Shown here: positions 38,289-52,027 of the stretch, piece by piece
How positions within the stretch are numbered: position 1 is the first letter of the stretch
How the letters are laid out: each line of letters starts with the position of its first letter
Source of the DNA: Emmonsiellopsis sp. PD_33
Lineage: Eukaryota; Ascomycota; Eurotiomycetes; Onygenales; Ajellomycetaceae
NCBI GenBank assembly: GCA_032988165.1
Contig: JANTQF010000051.1
Span: forward strand, 62,001 to 126,000
Direction of reading: 5' to 3'
DNA: 64,000 nucleotides
The notes under the pieces: model-generated
The model's database searches: none
What the model saw: only the letters and a program-made list of their open reading frames with translations
What the model was told of the DNA's origin: nothing
Translations under genes and position numbers: made by a program

Positions 38289-38841
38289 CTATAAGCATCA
38301 TATTATATATAGATATTACAGTGTAAAAGCTAATAAGAAATATATCTCTTCATGAAATAGATAGCTAGGGTACTATAAAACACATAATAGTTCTAATAAA
38401 AATAAATTATAATTATTGCATTATAGACATTATAAATGTAATATCTGAATAGAGATGTATCTAGCTATAGAATATTAAATATCTAAGATATTATAATACA
38501 GATTGTAGAAACACATCATACTATATATTATAATAGAATTATAATATAGATGTTAAATAGAAATATATATATATAGATAGTAAAAGAAAGGTATCCATTT
38601 AACTTTCTATTATTAAGAAGCTGAATAAGTAGAAACTCTTACTAATGAGTATACTAGATATTACTATACTCTATTTAGATATCTTCTCTAGAATATGAAA
38701 TGAAATTCAATCAGGTGTCCATGAGTACCCAGGGGACCTATTAGAGGCCTGGGAATAATAGGAATAGCTGAGAAATAAAGATAGAAAGTAGTGGTGAGTA
38801 TAGTATAGCTAGATTATGCCAACCCATAGATGAGCCCCATG
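38289..38841. other. AT-rich gap between elements B and C
   Basis: About 550 bp with no coding frame, domain or repeat that I can identify. Confidence 0.5.
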
Positions 38842-39011
38842 TGTGGCAACTGCTACACAGAAGCTCTGCACCTCCTCATATCCTCCTACTCATGCTCCTT
38901 AGCTTAGATTAGTTAGCCTGACTGATGACATCTATGTCATGAAGCTTCCAGAGACTTAGAAGAATCAAGCCTTTTACTATGATCTTAATAATGCACAGTG
39001 TTCTTATTATA
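38842..39011 (+). repeat. 5' LTR of element C
   Basis: Pairs with 47774-47941: both contain GAAGCTCTGCACCTCCTCAT, GAGACTTAGAAGAATCAAGC and AATAATGCACAG. Differences are mostly transitions, plus a 2-nt length difference. Confidence 0.9.
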
Positions 39012-39856
39012 ATTGATAGCATATCTTGAGTTTCAATGGGTTATCTGAAGAAATGAATCTAACCCTCTGTGAGCCTCTACTAGGAAATCTACCCCTCACC
39101 TTTAATGATAGACTCTATGGGATGTTTGTGAGCCTTACAGTTGAAACCATCTGACTAGCTCACCACCTAATCTCATATGTGACTAATGATGGTCCTTATG
39201 TTTGCATAGTGAGCTAAGATGTTCTTCAAGTAGCTAAGTATATAACCTCTGCTGTGGAATACCCAGAGGCCCTGTTGAAGTTGAATACTCTACTTATGAG
39301 CTAAGTCTAAACTTGCAGTGCTAGTATAGAGATAGAGAGCTAAGATGTGATGGAACTTCTAGCATACCTAGTGAATTAAATGATTGATAAAGTATCTTTC
39401 TGAAGTAATATTAAATAGTTCATGCATGATATGAAATCACTACTGAATGACCCTAATTACTTAGCTTTTATATGATTGCATATACTCTCTATGCTCTCAT
39501 CTGAGTCCTCTGAATTATCATAATAGCCCTTGGTCCTACCCTTGACTAAGCAAACAATAATAAACAAGCAGATAATGGCTTTAGAGATAGAAGTCCTAAT
39601 GAATAATCCAGAAGAAACTATAATAAATATGGTGATGAATACTCTGTATCCTCCTGATGCTTACCTTAAGACTGTTCAGAAGTTGAATCTAATTGCCTAT
39701 TTAAGTAATCTATAACTTAGACTTCTGATATAGAATGCTGAGACATCTGTGACTATCTTAAAGTTAGCTTAGAGTTTAAAATAAATAAACTCAGCTTCTT
39801 ACTCTTCTTTTCCCCTCTCTTCTGTGTCTCTCCCATCTTCCTTTTTACCCTCATCT

Positions 39857-42800
39857 ATGATGTCAAACATGAGATTCACTGTTCAAGATGCTAATGATGA
39901 CACTCAACTGATAGAAGTTTCATGATGTTAGAGTTCATCCTCTATTATATTATCAGTAATCAACTAACTCTGAGATTATCTATTTAGATAGAATGACTAA
40001 TTGTCTCAGCAAAATACTTATATTTACTGGGCTGATAATTCTGACCTAATATATCTATCAAGAAAACATCTAGTTAGACTAATTAAGTCATCAAGCAGAA
40101 TGGCTAATGATAATGCTAATATACTCACTACTGATAATATTGTTACCCTAGCTGCACTGATAAATAATAATAGTTTATCTGCTGAGTAGATATATATCAT
40201 TGCTCAACTAGTCTGAGAATAGCTTTATAAGACTCTCACTGAGTTAGGAGTTAGCATGCTATATCAGTAAATGCCTAATGAGGATAATCATTAACCCCCT
40301 CTCAGCTGAGACAATGAAGGCCTAGAAGAATCAGCCTGTAGATGTAGTGCTAGCTCAGCACTCAGCCATCAGACTTAAAATAGTCAAGGAAGCTAATATA
40401 CTCTATATATATTCAATGCCTCATGGAAGGTGATAGATATTGGGATCTTCTGACCAGATGCTACTGAATTTAATGACATTTGAAATAAAAATCATAGGAT
40501 CTACTACTAAGATGTCTTCTTCTTTACTGCCTGTATCAAAGTGATAGCACAATCAAGGGATGTGATGATTATCAAACAGGACTTACTGATCTATTTCTGT
40601 GGTGCAGTCAACATATAATAGATTTCAGAAGTATTAGATGTAATCAGATATAGCCTTCTAAACTACCTAGATGGTGTAATGTAAATTTGCAAAGCTCTGA
40701 AGATGTAATTTAGAATAGCATCTAGTAAGTTCCTTGATAAGTTTAATAAGATGTACTACATAGTATAGAATGCCTGGAATAGCTATAGTATTATAGTATT
40801 TACAGCTGAGCTGATCCATGCAGCTAAACACTGCAGCTACAGTGATAATAAGAATGTGTTAGTCTTACACCTATGGAAGCATCTTGACCTGCCTCTATGC
40901 CTTATGGTGGATGAATCTGACCCTGAAATAACTGTGGAAAAGTTTGTTGCTCTCTTAGTCAAGAAGCAATGCAACTGGGAGGATAAGTACTGCTGAAATA
41001 ACTATTATGAGTATAATCAGCCTGTTAAAGATGCTTATTAACCATGGAACTTCCAGAGTGGAAGGGATGGCTATAGCTCATAGGAATGATATACTTATAA
41101 TGACTACCAGGATAATAGGCCTAATCAGAACAAGAAACCCCAGGGTGAAGTCAGGCTTAATAATCAGAACTGCTGAAATGATGACTAATACCCTAATAGC
41201 TACTATAACTAGAATAATTAATACTATTAGAATTATTAGAATAATAATTATAATAATAATTACTAATGTTGGGATAACAACAACTTCTAATGACAGAACA
41301 ACTATGAAAATACTGACTATTAAAGGTGTAATGTATGGGTAAACTGGGCTGATGATCAACAGGAAGATAATTAATAAAATAATCAAGATAATGTAGATCA
41401 GCAGGATGATGATCTCTGTGAAGAGACTAATGACTACTTAATCTTTAATGATGAATATGATGCTTTTAACTGTCTGAACTGTGATATGATCTTTATGTTC
41501 AACAATTAATTACATAATCATGTTATGAAGTATCATGTGAATGAGGATGAATCAGTTGCTTGGCATGTTGATATCTTGCTACTAATAATCTCATTTAGAA
41601 GGCTATAAATATATGCTTCAGATAGAATGACTTTCTAGTTTTAGTATTATATCATAATGAAGGTGTTTATCATGAAGTCTAATATGATGGATGATGTATA
41701 TTTAGATAGTGGATGCACTATAATGCTTATTGACTGTGACTAGCTCAAGTAGTAAGATCTGGAAGTCAAGATAATTCAATTTAAGCCTGTAATAGTATGG
41801 GGTATTAGTAAAGAATTAGTTTCATCAGAGATTATAATAATCCCACTTCATATGCTGGTAATACTATCATCTAAAAAGCCCATGATTGCCTGACTCTTCA
41901 TTGAAGCTCACATTGTTGATAACCTGTGAGTAAAGCTACTTATAGAGGTAGATAATCTTGAACCAGAGGATCTGGTTCTGGATTTTCTGAGCTGAAAGGT
42001 CTAACTGACATGGTGTTGTAATGCAGCTGTTGATCTCACCTTAACTCTAAAGCTAAACTATCAGGTAAACCAGCCCCTATATGCTACCACTGGTGTTATA
42101 GTGCCACCTGGGGTGGAAGTGAGGATCCCTATTTGCACCTGAGGAAAGATAGAGCTTCTAGAGGATAGGAACTATCTATTTGAACTGTCTAACCTGCAGC
42201 TCATATTCTATGTGCATGCTATGAATCACATGTTATTATTTGTTCAAGTAAGGAATGACAGTGAGAAGCCTGTCTGCATCTCATGTTATTTGAAGTTGAG
42301 GACCCTGCAAGAGATAGAATTCACAGATGGATTTCATATGGCAGATAAAGTGGTGATGCTAGTGACTATAAAGAACCTAGCTTACAACTATCAGTAGATA
42401 AAGATCATATAGAATGGTATGAATGAGATCATACTAGATAATAAGGTAACTATATATTATAAGGATGATGAAATAAAGGAGATTTTCATAGATCTCATCA
42501 AGAAATACAGTGATATTTTCACTGATCATGGAGGATTTACTGACATTCCACAAGAGGAATGGATGAGAGTACTGCTCAAATAAGAGGCTATCCTACCTAA
42601 GACAGTGAAAATATACCTAGTAGGTCCAGAGGACTGCAAGTATATAGATAACATGTTTAATAAGCTATACACTCAAGGGAGAATAAGCTGGATAAAAACA
42701 CACACCTACTCAGTCTACCTGGTATTTGTGATATGATAGATAACATACTATGAGGGAAAACCCATGAGAAAGGAATGAGTTGTAGTTGACCTTTAAATCC

Positions 42801-45616
42801 TCAATAAGACTACAGAGCCTGATGTGTATTCAGCCCTGCTATAAATAGATATTCTACATGAGCTGAAAAGAATGTGATATATTACTGTAGGAAATGTGAT
42901 GAGTTTTTTCTACCATTAGTGTTCTCACCTAGATGATAGGATCAAGATGGTGGTTGTTATGTATTGAGGACAGAAGATCTTTAATGTTATAATAATAGAA
43001 TATATCAATTTAGTACTATATGTTCAATGATAGATTGATAGGCACCTAATGGACCTTAAGGAATTTGTGTGAGTCTATATTGATGACCTGGTAGTGTATT
43101 TGCAGACATGGAAACACCATGTTGTCTACTTATGCAAGCTCTTTCAGTAACTATGAGACCTGAGGATAGTACTTAACCTGAAGAAAACTTATGTTGGATT
43201 TCCCTCTATATGTCTCTTAGGCTAGCATATATCAGGCCTAGGTTTGTCTGTTGATGAAGAGAAGCTTAAGGTACTTGCTAAAATAAAGTTCCCTATAAAG
43301 CTAGTGTATCTTGAGAAATATCTAGAATTAACCAGCTGGCTATACCAGTACATCCTGTGGTATACCCATGTTGCAGACCCACTACAGAAATGGAAGATAG
43401 AATTACTTAAGGCTAAACTGATGATGGGTGTTAAGTGTATAGCCTACATGATGATAATGAAGATAGATGAAATGATCATAAAATATATGATATTTAAAGT
43501 AATATAGGAGATTTTCTGCACCTGATCCTTTCTGATATATGCTAACAATCAGTAAGTATTATTCATTGATGTAGATGTGTCAATTGAATGAGAATTCAGT
43601 GTTATAGTATTCCATGTTAAGGATAGCTAGCTACCCTTGAAGATGGGAGACTATATGATATCTCTACTATAAAGACTGGTTGAATCAATTCTATTTCTCA
43701 GTAAGACTCTCACCCCTGTGGAGAATCATTACTGGCCTACTAAGCTTGAAATTGCCTGCTTAATATGAGTAGTCTGTAAGGTATAGTATCTGATGAAAGC
43801 CTTAATAAAGTATACTATCATCTACACTGACCATGAACTAATATCAGGAATACTCAAAGCTACACATCTGAGAATGATAGTAATGAACTGCCAGAATCTA
43901 TAGTTGATTCAGATAGGTATGTATCTACAACAGTTTTACATCAAAGTAATATATAAACCTAGGTAACTACACCTTATACTAGATGTGCTGTCCTGCCTGC
44001 CCAGTAGGAACAAGATGATGATGGATGTGAATGAGTTGCTGAAGAAAATACAGGATGCATACCTCACTCATGTGAGAGGAGATGATGATGTCACTACTGA
44101 TGACAACTATGTAGAGACCCTAGTTGAAATGTCTGATGATTTCTAAAGATACCTCAAGAATGGATATTCTAAAGATGTCAAGCTATCTCATGTTGTGGAG
44201 ATTCTCAAAAGGAACAATGTGGCTAAAGAGTCATCCAAACTCCCATATGAGCTGACTGATGGCATCCTATATCACACATGTGACAAGATAAAGTGCCTGG
44301 TAATCTCAAGAGCTCTACATAAAGAAATCTTTGGCTTGGCCCACACCCTCAACCACTTAGAATTCAATTAAACCTTAGGAAATCTGCAAGATATGGTGAT
44401 ATACTACTATATGATGGAGTTATAGAAATATATTGAGCACTGCCTCAGCTATCAAGTCAACTAGATGTTGTGGTACAAGCCTTATGAATAGTACTAACCC
44501 ATACAGACTGTGAATATACTGCATGACATGATAACCATTAACTTTATACTTATATTACTAGATGGTGAATGTGATGTGGTGATATCTATTATGTGTAAGT
44601 TCTTCAAATAGATTATAATTATTCCTGAGTGATCTGACTTTGATGTAGAGGATTGAATAAAAACCCTACTTAACTATTTACTGCTGGCTGACTGGGGAAT
44701 CCCATGCAGAATCATTTCAGACAGGAACCTCAAGTTTCTCAGTAATCTATAGTGAAATCTCTTCAAGTATCTCAAGATTGAGCTCCTCTATTCCATTGTG
44801 TACTACCCACAAATAGATGGGCAGAGTGAGAGGATAAATCAAACCATACAAATTGTCCTATAACATGCTATCACAGTGATGGGAAACCCATATGACTGGC
44901 TATAAATACTACTGACTATTGCCTTTCATCTCAATGCAGCTAAATCCATGTTGATGGGACACTCAGTCTATAAGGTCATATATAGAACCATTATCAACTC
45001 ACCTATCTTAGCATTAATGACAACACCTACAGCACCATGCTTCCATATCCAATGAGACATAATCCTAGCACTCAATGAGGCAGCCACAATAGCCAAGGAC
45101 TATTATAACCAGAAGTATATGCTGTGGAGCTTCCAGGTAGGGGATAAAGTACTCCTCTACTTATATAAGAGATATGAAATATCAGCTGCAAAGATCTCAT
45201 GTAAATATAATAATCAATTTACTGGATCATTCAGGATACTTGAGTAAATAGGATTGCTTGCATATAAGCTGGAACTACCACACATGATGAAGATCCATCT
45301 AGTTATAAGTGTAGTGATACTTGAACCTCTCCTTTAGCAAAGAGACCCCTATGAATGTTAACATTTAGAACCTCTATCAGTTAAACTGGCAGCAACCAGC
45401 AAAAATCCTACATATGAAGTTGAAAAGATAATAGTAAAGAGAACATTATATGGCAGAAACCAGTACCTACTATGATGGAAGGGCTATGGGCTGAAGGATG
45501 ATTAATAGGTGAATAAGATAGAAGTTGAAGGATTAAAGGAATTAATTGAGTAGTTTGAGAAGATCTATTAGCTTAGAGTCTTTAAGAGGTAATCAAAGGA
45601 CTGAGTAATAAAGTAA
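39857..45616 (+). pseudogene. gag-pol of element C (single frame, many stops)
   Basis: From tandem ATGs at 39857 and 39860 (MMSNMRFTVQDANDDTQLIE) all landmarks are in one frame: Gag; an Asn/Tyr/Trp-rich stretch (about 40980-41340); a complete C2H2 zinc finger (41471-41536); protease (YLDSGCTIMLID, DSG at 41705-41713); reverse transcriptase with an unchanged YIDD (43076-43087); RNase H; integrase (SDRNLKFLSN, then YYPQIDGQSERINQTI); and a chromodomain from about 45413 (YEVEKIIVKRTLYGRNQYLL). No frameshift noted. Stops are of the transition type. The end is approximate. Confidence 0.87.
41471..41536 (+). other. C2H2 zinc-finger motif between Gag and protease in element C
   Basis: Read in the gag-pol frame the spacing is C-X2-C-X12-H-X4-H, the classical C2H2 pattern, with one TAA (from CAA) between the ligands. 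It sits where a CCHC zinc knuckle would be expected. The equivalent stretch in A/B keeps SHNNLYK(H/Y)LKTC but lacks a full set of ligands. Confidence 0.65.
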
Positions 45617-46292
45617 CCCTATTTTTGTCATGAGCACATATGATATAAAGCATGGATTCTCCATAGTATTGAGTGTTTAGAGCTATAAGGAATAGAGATA
45701 TACTATTAGACTCACTCATATACTATCATTCTGGATACTAATGATGTTGCTATAGTGATGGATTCACCATAAATATGTGATATCTACCTCTTTATTCACC
45801 ATAACAACATATTGCATAAAAATAGACATATAAAACTCTTAGACTAACTCCTACTACTCATATTGACATACAAGTCATGGCACTTTCATACTGCAGATGA
45901 TGAATGAGTTCTTTTGACCAGCTATCTATAATTACTAGCTTCTAGATATAAGTGAACTATCTCTATATATATAAGAATCATACAGTGATCAGACCCCTGA
46001 CATCACAGATGAGAATGAATAGGAATGAATCTACTAGATTTTACAGCTATAATAGATAGCATACTGAGTCTTTCTATACTCATGACTACCACACTACATT
46101 GCAGCAGAAAACAGACAAGAAACAAATTATAGGTGCAATGTGTTGCCAGTAAAATTTAAGATCATGGGCAAAAGACTGACATAATTACTGTAGAACACTC
46201 AGTAAGAACACTGCTTTTTCTGTATCAGAATGATCATTGAAGCTATCTATTCTAATTATAACATCCTGTACATGCAACACACCTACAATGAT

Positions 46293-47453
46293 ATGACTTG
46301 AGGATAGTGAGGAGGATGTGAAGGATGTAAGAATAGTAACCTACAAACCCTAGCTAACTACCTTAAGGTTATAATCTAACAGCTGACATCTGAATCCTTG
46401 CAGAGATGCTAGTCCTCATGCAAGCAGAAAGATCAAGATGATCTATTTGTGAATGATGATGAGAATATGGAAGACCTGCTAGAAGATGATCCTAAAGGTG
46501 AGAATGAACATGGAGAAGATAGTGATGATGATAGTGATCAAGATGGAATACCCCTAGAATAGAGTAGTGATGAGAACTCTAATGACTTTTAATTCAAACT
46601 GATCCTTAATAAGATACATAAAGATGAAGGAGTTTCCCTGCTAGAGGTGAAGGTCATTGCTGATGTCCTTATTGCTAAAGACATTATAATGGAGAAGATT
46701 CTTGCTATAATCAACTTACTTCTGTTGATTAAGTTGGCATGTAAGAAGCTGGATGAAGACTACCTTAGAAAAGCTACAGTAGACTCCCTTGAGAACTATA
46801 ATATCTTATTTAAAGTAGAATAATATTGCTGCCAGAACAGAGCTAAAGAGATTAAGGCTCCTATTATTTTTGAACTAGAAAATACTCTCTGATTCTCCTC
46901 TCTTAAAATCTGCATCAATCTAGAGAAGGGCTGGGACTTCCAAGGATTAGCTCTGAACTGCCCACTCACCTATGTTGAATTCTGAGCTCAGAAGACCTGT
47001 ATTGGCATGACTATTGATGGTGCTCCACTAAAGTGAGTAGTAGATCTTAAGACCTGTGATGTCACTGAGATCTATAATGTGAATGAGCCTGTTTATCTGT
47101 GTCTCAAAACACTCATATCAGAATGAGAATACTGTGATTCTTTAAGCTGATACATCCAGGAAAAGTTTATCTACTTAGATGATGATTACAAGGAAGCAAT
47201 GAACATAATATGAGAAGTAAATACTATATGAGTTGTGTATCTGCATGATAAGAACTGTGTAAAGATGGAACACTTCAAAGTGCTATCTCATTGGTGAAAT
47301 GAGACTTATCTGTGGGAAAGCTACCTACTATGAAATGAGTGATACTGTGGAAATCATGCCATTTTTCTCCCTGAGATAACTGCAGAAGATGTTGAAAATA
47401 CAATACAGCAGTTAGATGATAATATTACCAATAAATGAGCTAAAAAGCTGTAA
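46293..47453 (+). pseudogene. Accessory ORF of element C, function unknown
   Basis: One frame runs about 386 codons from an ATG at 46293 to TAA at 47451-47453, broken only by transition-type stops; the true start may be further upstream. An acidic segment (GEDSDDDSDQDG) is followed by a block with KGWDFQG, then YIQEKFIYLDDDYKEA, then WNEWYCGNHAIFLPEITAED. This block seems related to the accessory ORF of element B (KGWNF, RKHLSKSKIRYNN, WECQNTIIFLSDMTEQD), in the same order. It lies after the chromodomain and before the 3' LTR, as in B. I cannot name a family. Confidence 0.7.
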
Positions 47454-47773
47454 TCTTAATGGATTGGGTGTCCTGAGACAATGATCATTGAAAGCCCCTG
47501 TAAGCTCCTAGGAGAATAGGATGAAATGCTCATACCTTTATTTGTTTCTTTTATCTTTACTTTCTTTCTGCCTTGATGAAGAGATGCCTCTATTTGGAGA
47601 TGCTTCTTATTTATTTCTGTCTCAATGAAAAGATGCCTCCACTTGGAGATGCTATAATGATTATGATGATTAGTTAGTTTTTCCTCTACCTGTAGAGATA
47701 CTGCAGATGATGCTCAGTTAGTTTTATTTTATTATCAGTAGGTTAGTAAGGATGTGGACTTTCTCTAAAATCC

Positions 47774-47941
47774 TGGTACTTACTATATGGAAGCTCTGCA
47801 CCTCCTCATGTCCTCCTGCCCATGCTTCTTAGCTTAGATTAGTCAGCCTGACAAATGACACCTACATCATGGAGCTTCCAGAGACTTAGAAGAATCAAGC
47901 CTTTTACTACAATCTTAATAATGCACAGCGTTCTTGTTACA
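47774..47941 (+). repeat. 3' LTR of element C
   Basis: Partner of 38842-39011. Contains the only CpG I noticed in the AT-rich block (GCACAGCGTTC, CpG at 47929), where the 5' LTR has TG. Confidence 0.9.
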
Positions 47942-50900
47942 GCAACCCATGAGGTACTTTGATTTGTTAGTAAATCTCATACAAAATTAAGTACCTTGAA
48001 AATCTGCAAGGCCCCCCCCTTTAACCTGATCTTTTTACATACAAAAGCTGAAGATATATATATCTGCAGCTATGCATTAATATTTCCTGTGCCTGTTAAA
48101 AATCTCAGCTCTAACTCCCAACATACCTTAATCTCCCTACTATTTTAACATAATATACATATATTAATATCTATTTTTTCATTTTTTTATTTTTATAGCA
48201 ACTTAATTCTACCTGTATCTGCAGGATACACCAGGCAGATTTCTGATTTTTTATTTTTATTTTCTAGTTATATATTATAGTATATTATAAAATGTACATT
48301 AAAACTCTATAGTTACTTAATGATATGCAATATCATTATTTTTTTCTAAATGCCAGGTTTGAATCCTGAAAGGACTACAGCAATTTTTTTTTATTAACTT
48401 AACTAATTATTGCTAGATGCCACCCAGAGCTACCACCTACATGAAATTAATATTCTATGTACACTTAATGAGCCAGTCATTATCATCCTATAAAATACTT
48501 AATGGGTATGGAACTATATATAGTTTCTTTTCTTTAATAGTAGTAAGGCTAATAATAGCCTTATCTGCCATCAAATCTAATTTCCACATGGAAAGATTGA
48601 GAATGCTATTTATCTTCTTATAGCTCAGTATTATCTTCTATATAGATATAAATATCTGCCTTTTCCCTTGAATAATTTCTTGAATAAAGATATTCTTAAC
48701 CTATCTAATATTAAATTCTTAGTAATGTATGTAATCATCAATCTGAATGGTAATTTATGTGTTTCTCTCCCTATTCAAATAATAAATATATGCTAGTTTT
48801 TAATTGAATAATATAGATAGAATTTATCTGAAAATAAAGCTCAGCTTTCAACACTACTGAAGTGGGATTATCCCTATAGCTAAAACATTTAGCATATTAT
48901 AATCATATATATATGTATCTTGTAGATGGGTGCAGAATGGATCTATATATAGCAGCTGGTAAATATACACAGGGAGATTAAGAGTATTTTAAATATAGGA
49001 GGAAGAAATACAGCTTCATGCCTGTAATACCTAATGATTTATTATAGGTTTAATAGATAGGTTACTACCATTATCATCTATTAATCTATTCTTAAGATCT
49101 ATTGAAGCATGGCTGAGCAGAGCATGGAAGACTGTTAAATAATATTAATACTAGGTCTAGAGAATAGAGGAAATTTTAGGCTCAGAGAATTGAAATACTC
49201 CATCTAAAAGAAGTTAAATGATTTGATAAAAAACTTCCTACCTTAGAAAAGCTTTCTCAACATTCATATAATTTATATAGATAATAAAGTTCTTATATAG
49301 CTAGTACTTATCTTCATCACTAAGTATATTATAGTTGTTAGGTAGTCTGTATTCTGCTGTCTATATAATATAATGAAGTTTAATATGCATGTTAGACTGT
49401 TTTTTCATTCTGTGAAATGCCTTGCTCTTCTTAGTTTCCAAAGGCTAATTAACTATTATTAATATTATACTTTTAGCAGGCAATGAGCTTCAGATATTAA
49501 TGTAAGAAATTAATTGAAATTATGACTAAGATTGAGTAAAGTAGACCTCTTCTATAGAAATAGCAGCATACTTAAGGAGCCACTAAAGGCCTTTATGAGC
49601 TTGGATAATGATTTACTTCATATTTTATTGTTTATCAGGTGATATTGAGTGGCTCACTAGCACAGAGTGACTATGTGTAATACTTATAAAGATACTTGCA
49701 ATTATATCTAGTGGACTTAGGTTTTTTTAAATGATCTCTTCTGAGAATACATGAAGTATAGTAAGGTGAAAGCATGGGTTTAACTAATTCTACACTATAT
49801 TATAGTAAATTAAAATTAGTAGGATTATTGACATTCATATGTATTCCTGAATCTAGAAGCTTTTCAGATGATAGATTAGAGACTGTAGGCAGCTCTATCT
49901 ATATAAATATTATATTTTATGTAATGCATTTAGAAACTTATCTTTACTACTAGATGATAGAATAGATTTAATGAAGAGATAATGAGCTATTTTTGATATG
50001 CTAATAAATTCAGAATGATATAAATTTACTAAGAAAAATATTATTAAATTCATACTTAATGTAATATTAAGAAGTGGTGATACTATTACCTTCTCACTGA
50101 GACCTTACTCTTGAAAGAGCTTGGCCTGTTTCTACTTTAATTACTGTACTGTCATATTCTGGATCTGCAGTGTTTGATAATATAATCATATAAGTTGAGT
50201 TATATCAAACTTCAGATCTCCATACTTCTTTACAGTGATAAGATATAACTAGCAATTATATACTGTAGTCTGGGATTTAAACTCTATATTAGCCTGCTAC
50301 TGGGGCATATCCTCTAGAAATATGAAAATAAAGCTGACAAGCTTTACCTACTCATTATTAATATAAATTATGATGCTGTTGTCTAATGTGTATAACTCTA
50401 AGATATTATTAATCACATCTCTGAGCTCACTACTGTGTAGGCTGAGTGTGATAGTATATACATTTTCTTATTATAATTGTGCTAGTGCCAGGAGAGCTGC
50501 TGAGATTATATAGATTCTAGTTATATTTCAGTATATATTTCAGTATAATTTAAAGCTATTAATGAATAGCTAATAGGGGAAAGAAATAGCCCTCTAGCCT
50601 AGAAATGTATTAATTAGTGTCTGGTGACTATAAGTAGCAATTTTGAGCTCCCCCTGGAGTGAGGAGGTAAGATTTAAAGGTTGAGTATATTCATATAGAC
50701 TATTAATAATTTGTCTGATAAAAAATCCTTCCCTGAGTGTGTAATACTTGTGATTTATGAAATTCTTAAACCTATAATTAAGCTTAATTGTTACTTGCTG
50801 AATCACATTTTCAGACTACATATAAATATATACTTTATGAAGCATCAGTTTATTTTCAATAAAGAGTATGTGCTTTTTAAGTAGTTATTTTAATTTGGCA

Positions 50901-52027
50901 CTTACACACTGTTTCTACACCACTAATTGTACTCATAGTGTTACTGCCTCTGGGAAAATTGCAACTTTGATAAAATCTTTCCCAACACATATGATATGTC
51001 TAATATAGGTAGAGGATATAGATATAAGTATTTAGTACTTATTGCATGAACAGGAATGTTACTTGTAATGATAGTATATAAAATCAGAGGAAAATATTAA
51101 TTAGTTATCACTATAGTATATAAACTTACTAGATGTTATTTGAATAGAGGAGCTCCATACTATGAATTACTATAATTCCTTGGGTTCATCTGTGTACTCA
51201 GCTATTCCTTGATGAATTTACTTTTGAAAGATTGATGATTATGCAATGAAAGTAACTAGACTAATTAAATTAATAAAATATATAGGCTGCTTTTGGGTTA
51301 AGATCATCTAAGTTGATAGCTTTCTATAATTAACATTTACTTTAGTCTTATATAACTCTAGTAGTGGCAACTATCCTTTTACATTCTATTTAATAGTATC
51401 AATTATCTGTGATAGATATTAAATGGAAGATAAATCATCCAGCTGATCTAAAACTTTCAGAAGGCTGATATACTTATAGTGTGAGAGGTCTATACTCTCA
51501 CATTATAATCTAAACATCAATACAAATAGATTCATTGGAATTGAAGATTGAGAGTAAGGAATTTCCTCAGATACTGCTGAATAGTCTGATATGAGTGGTG
51601 AAGGTATTTCAGTATAGTTTAGAAAAGTATTATTATTAGTAATTATATTTAGATACTCATCTGTGAAGTTAGTAAATAGCTCCTCTATTATTATAGATGC
51701 ACTTTACAGGAGTTTATTAATATAAGTTTCTAGTTGTAGCTCATTATCTATTTCATTACTATTAAGACTGAGTAAAGATATCTCTTCATTAAAAGAAAAT
51801 AGAATATTAATAGTATCTTTAGTATTCTCTATATATAATAGAGTATTAAGAATGCTTGCAGCAAGCTTATTAGCATTCTAAGATAAAAAAATAAGAAATT
51901 ATAGATTAGTAAAATAGATAGCTTGTATGAGAATTATATAAAAAAATATTTAAATAAAAAGAATACTAGTTAGTTATCTATCTTCCCTCTGATGGCTGTT
52001 CTATAATTAAAATTATAGATTCATTAT
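47942..52027. other. Decayed AT-rich sequence between elements C and D
   Basis: No domain could be identified with confidence on either strand. A minus-strand open frame at 50594-50806 (MIQQVTIKLNYRFKNFINHK at its start) and scattered pieces around 49000-49450 look like old protein-coding transposon sequence, but I cannot assign a family. An eight-C run at 48012-48019 resembles a minus-strand polypurine tract without a matching LTR. Confidence 0.4.

Larger units (their letters stand above)
38842..47941 (+). mobile_element. Element C: second family of Ty3/gypsy chromovirus, mutated
   Basis: LTRs of about 170 bp at 38842-39011 and 47774-47941 enclose a single gag-pol frame with chromodomain and a downstream accessory frame. 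It differs from A/B in LTR sequence and in protein detail, but shares layout and probable primer-binding site (39014-39025). The LTR outer edges are set by where the copies stop matching; no convincing target duplication was found. Total about 9.1 kb. Inactivated by many transition-type stops. Confidence 0.9.

Noticed and set aside
38837..38841. CCATG before element C and again a few bases after it, as a possible target duplication
   Set aside because: The second copy is 5 bp beyond where the LTRs stop matching, so the spacing does not fit.
48012..48019. Run of eight C, resembling a minus-strand polypurine tract of another element
   Set aside because: No LTR lies beside it on the left, where element C's LTR ends, and no second LTR copy was found.
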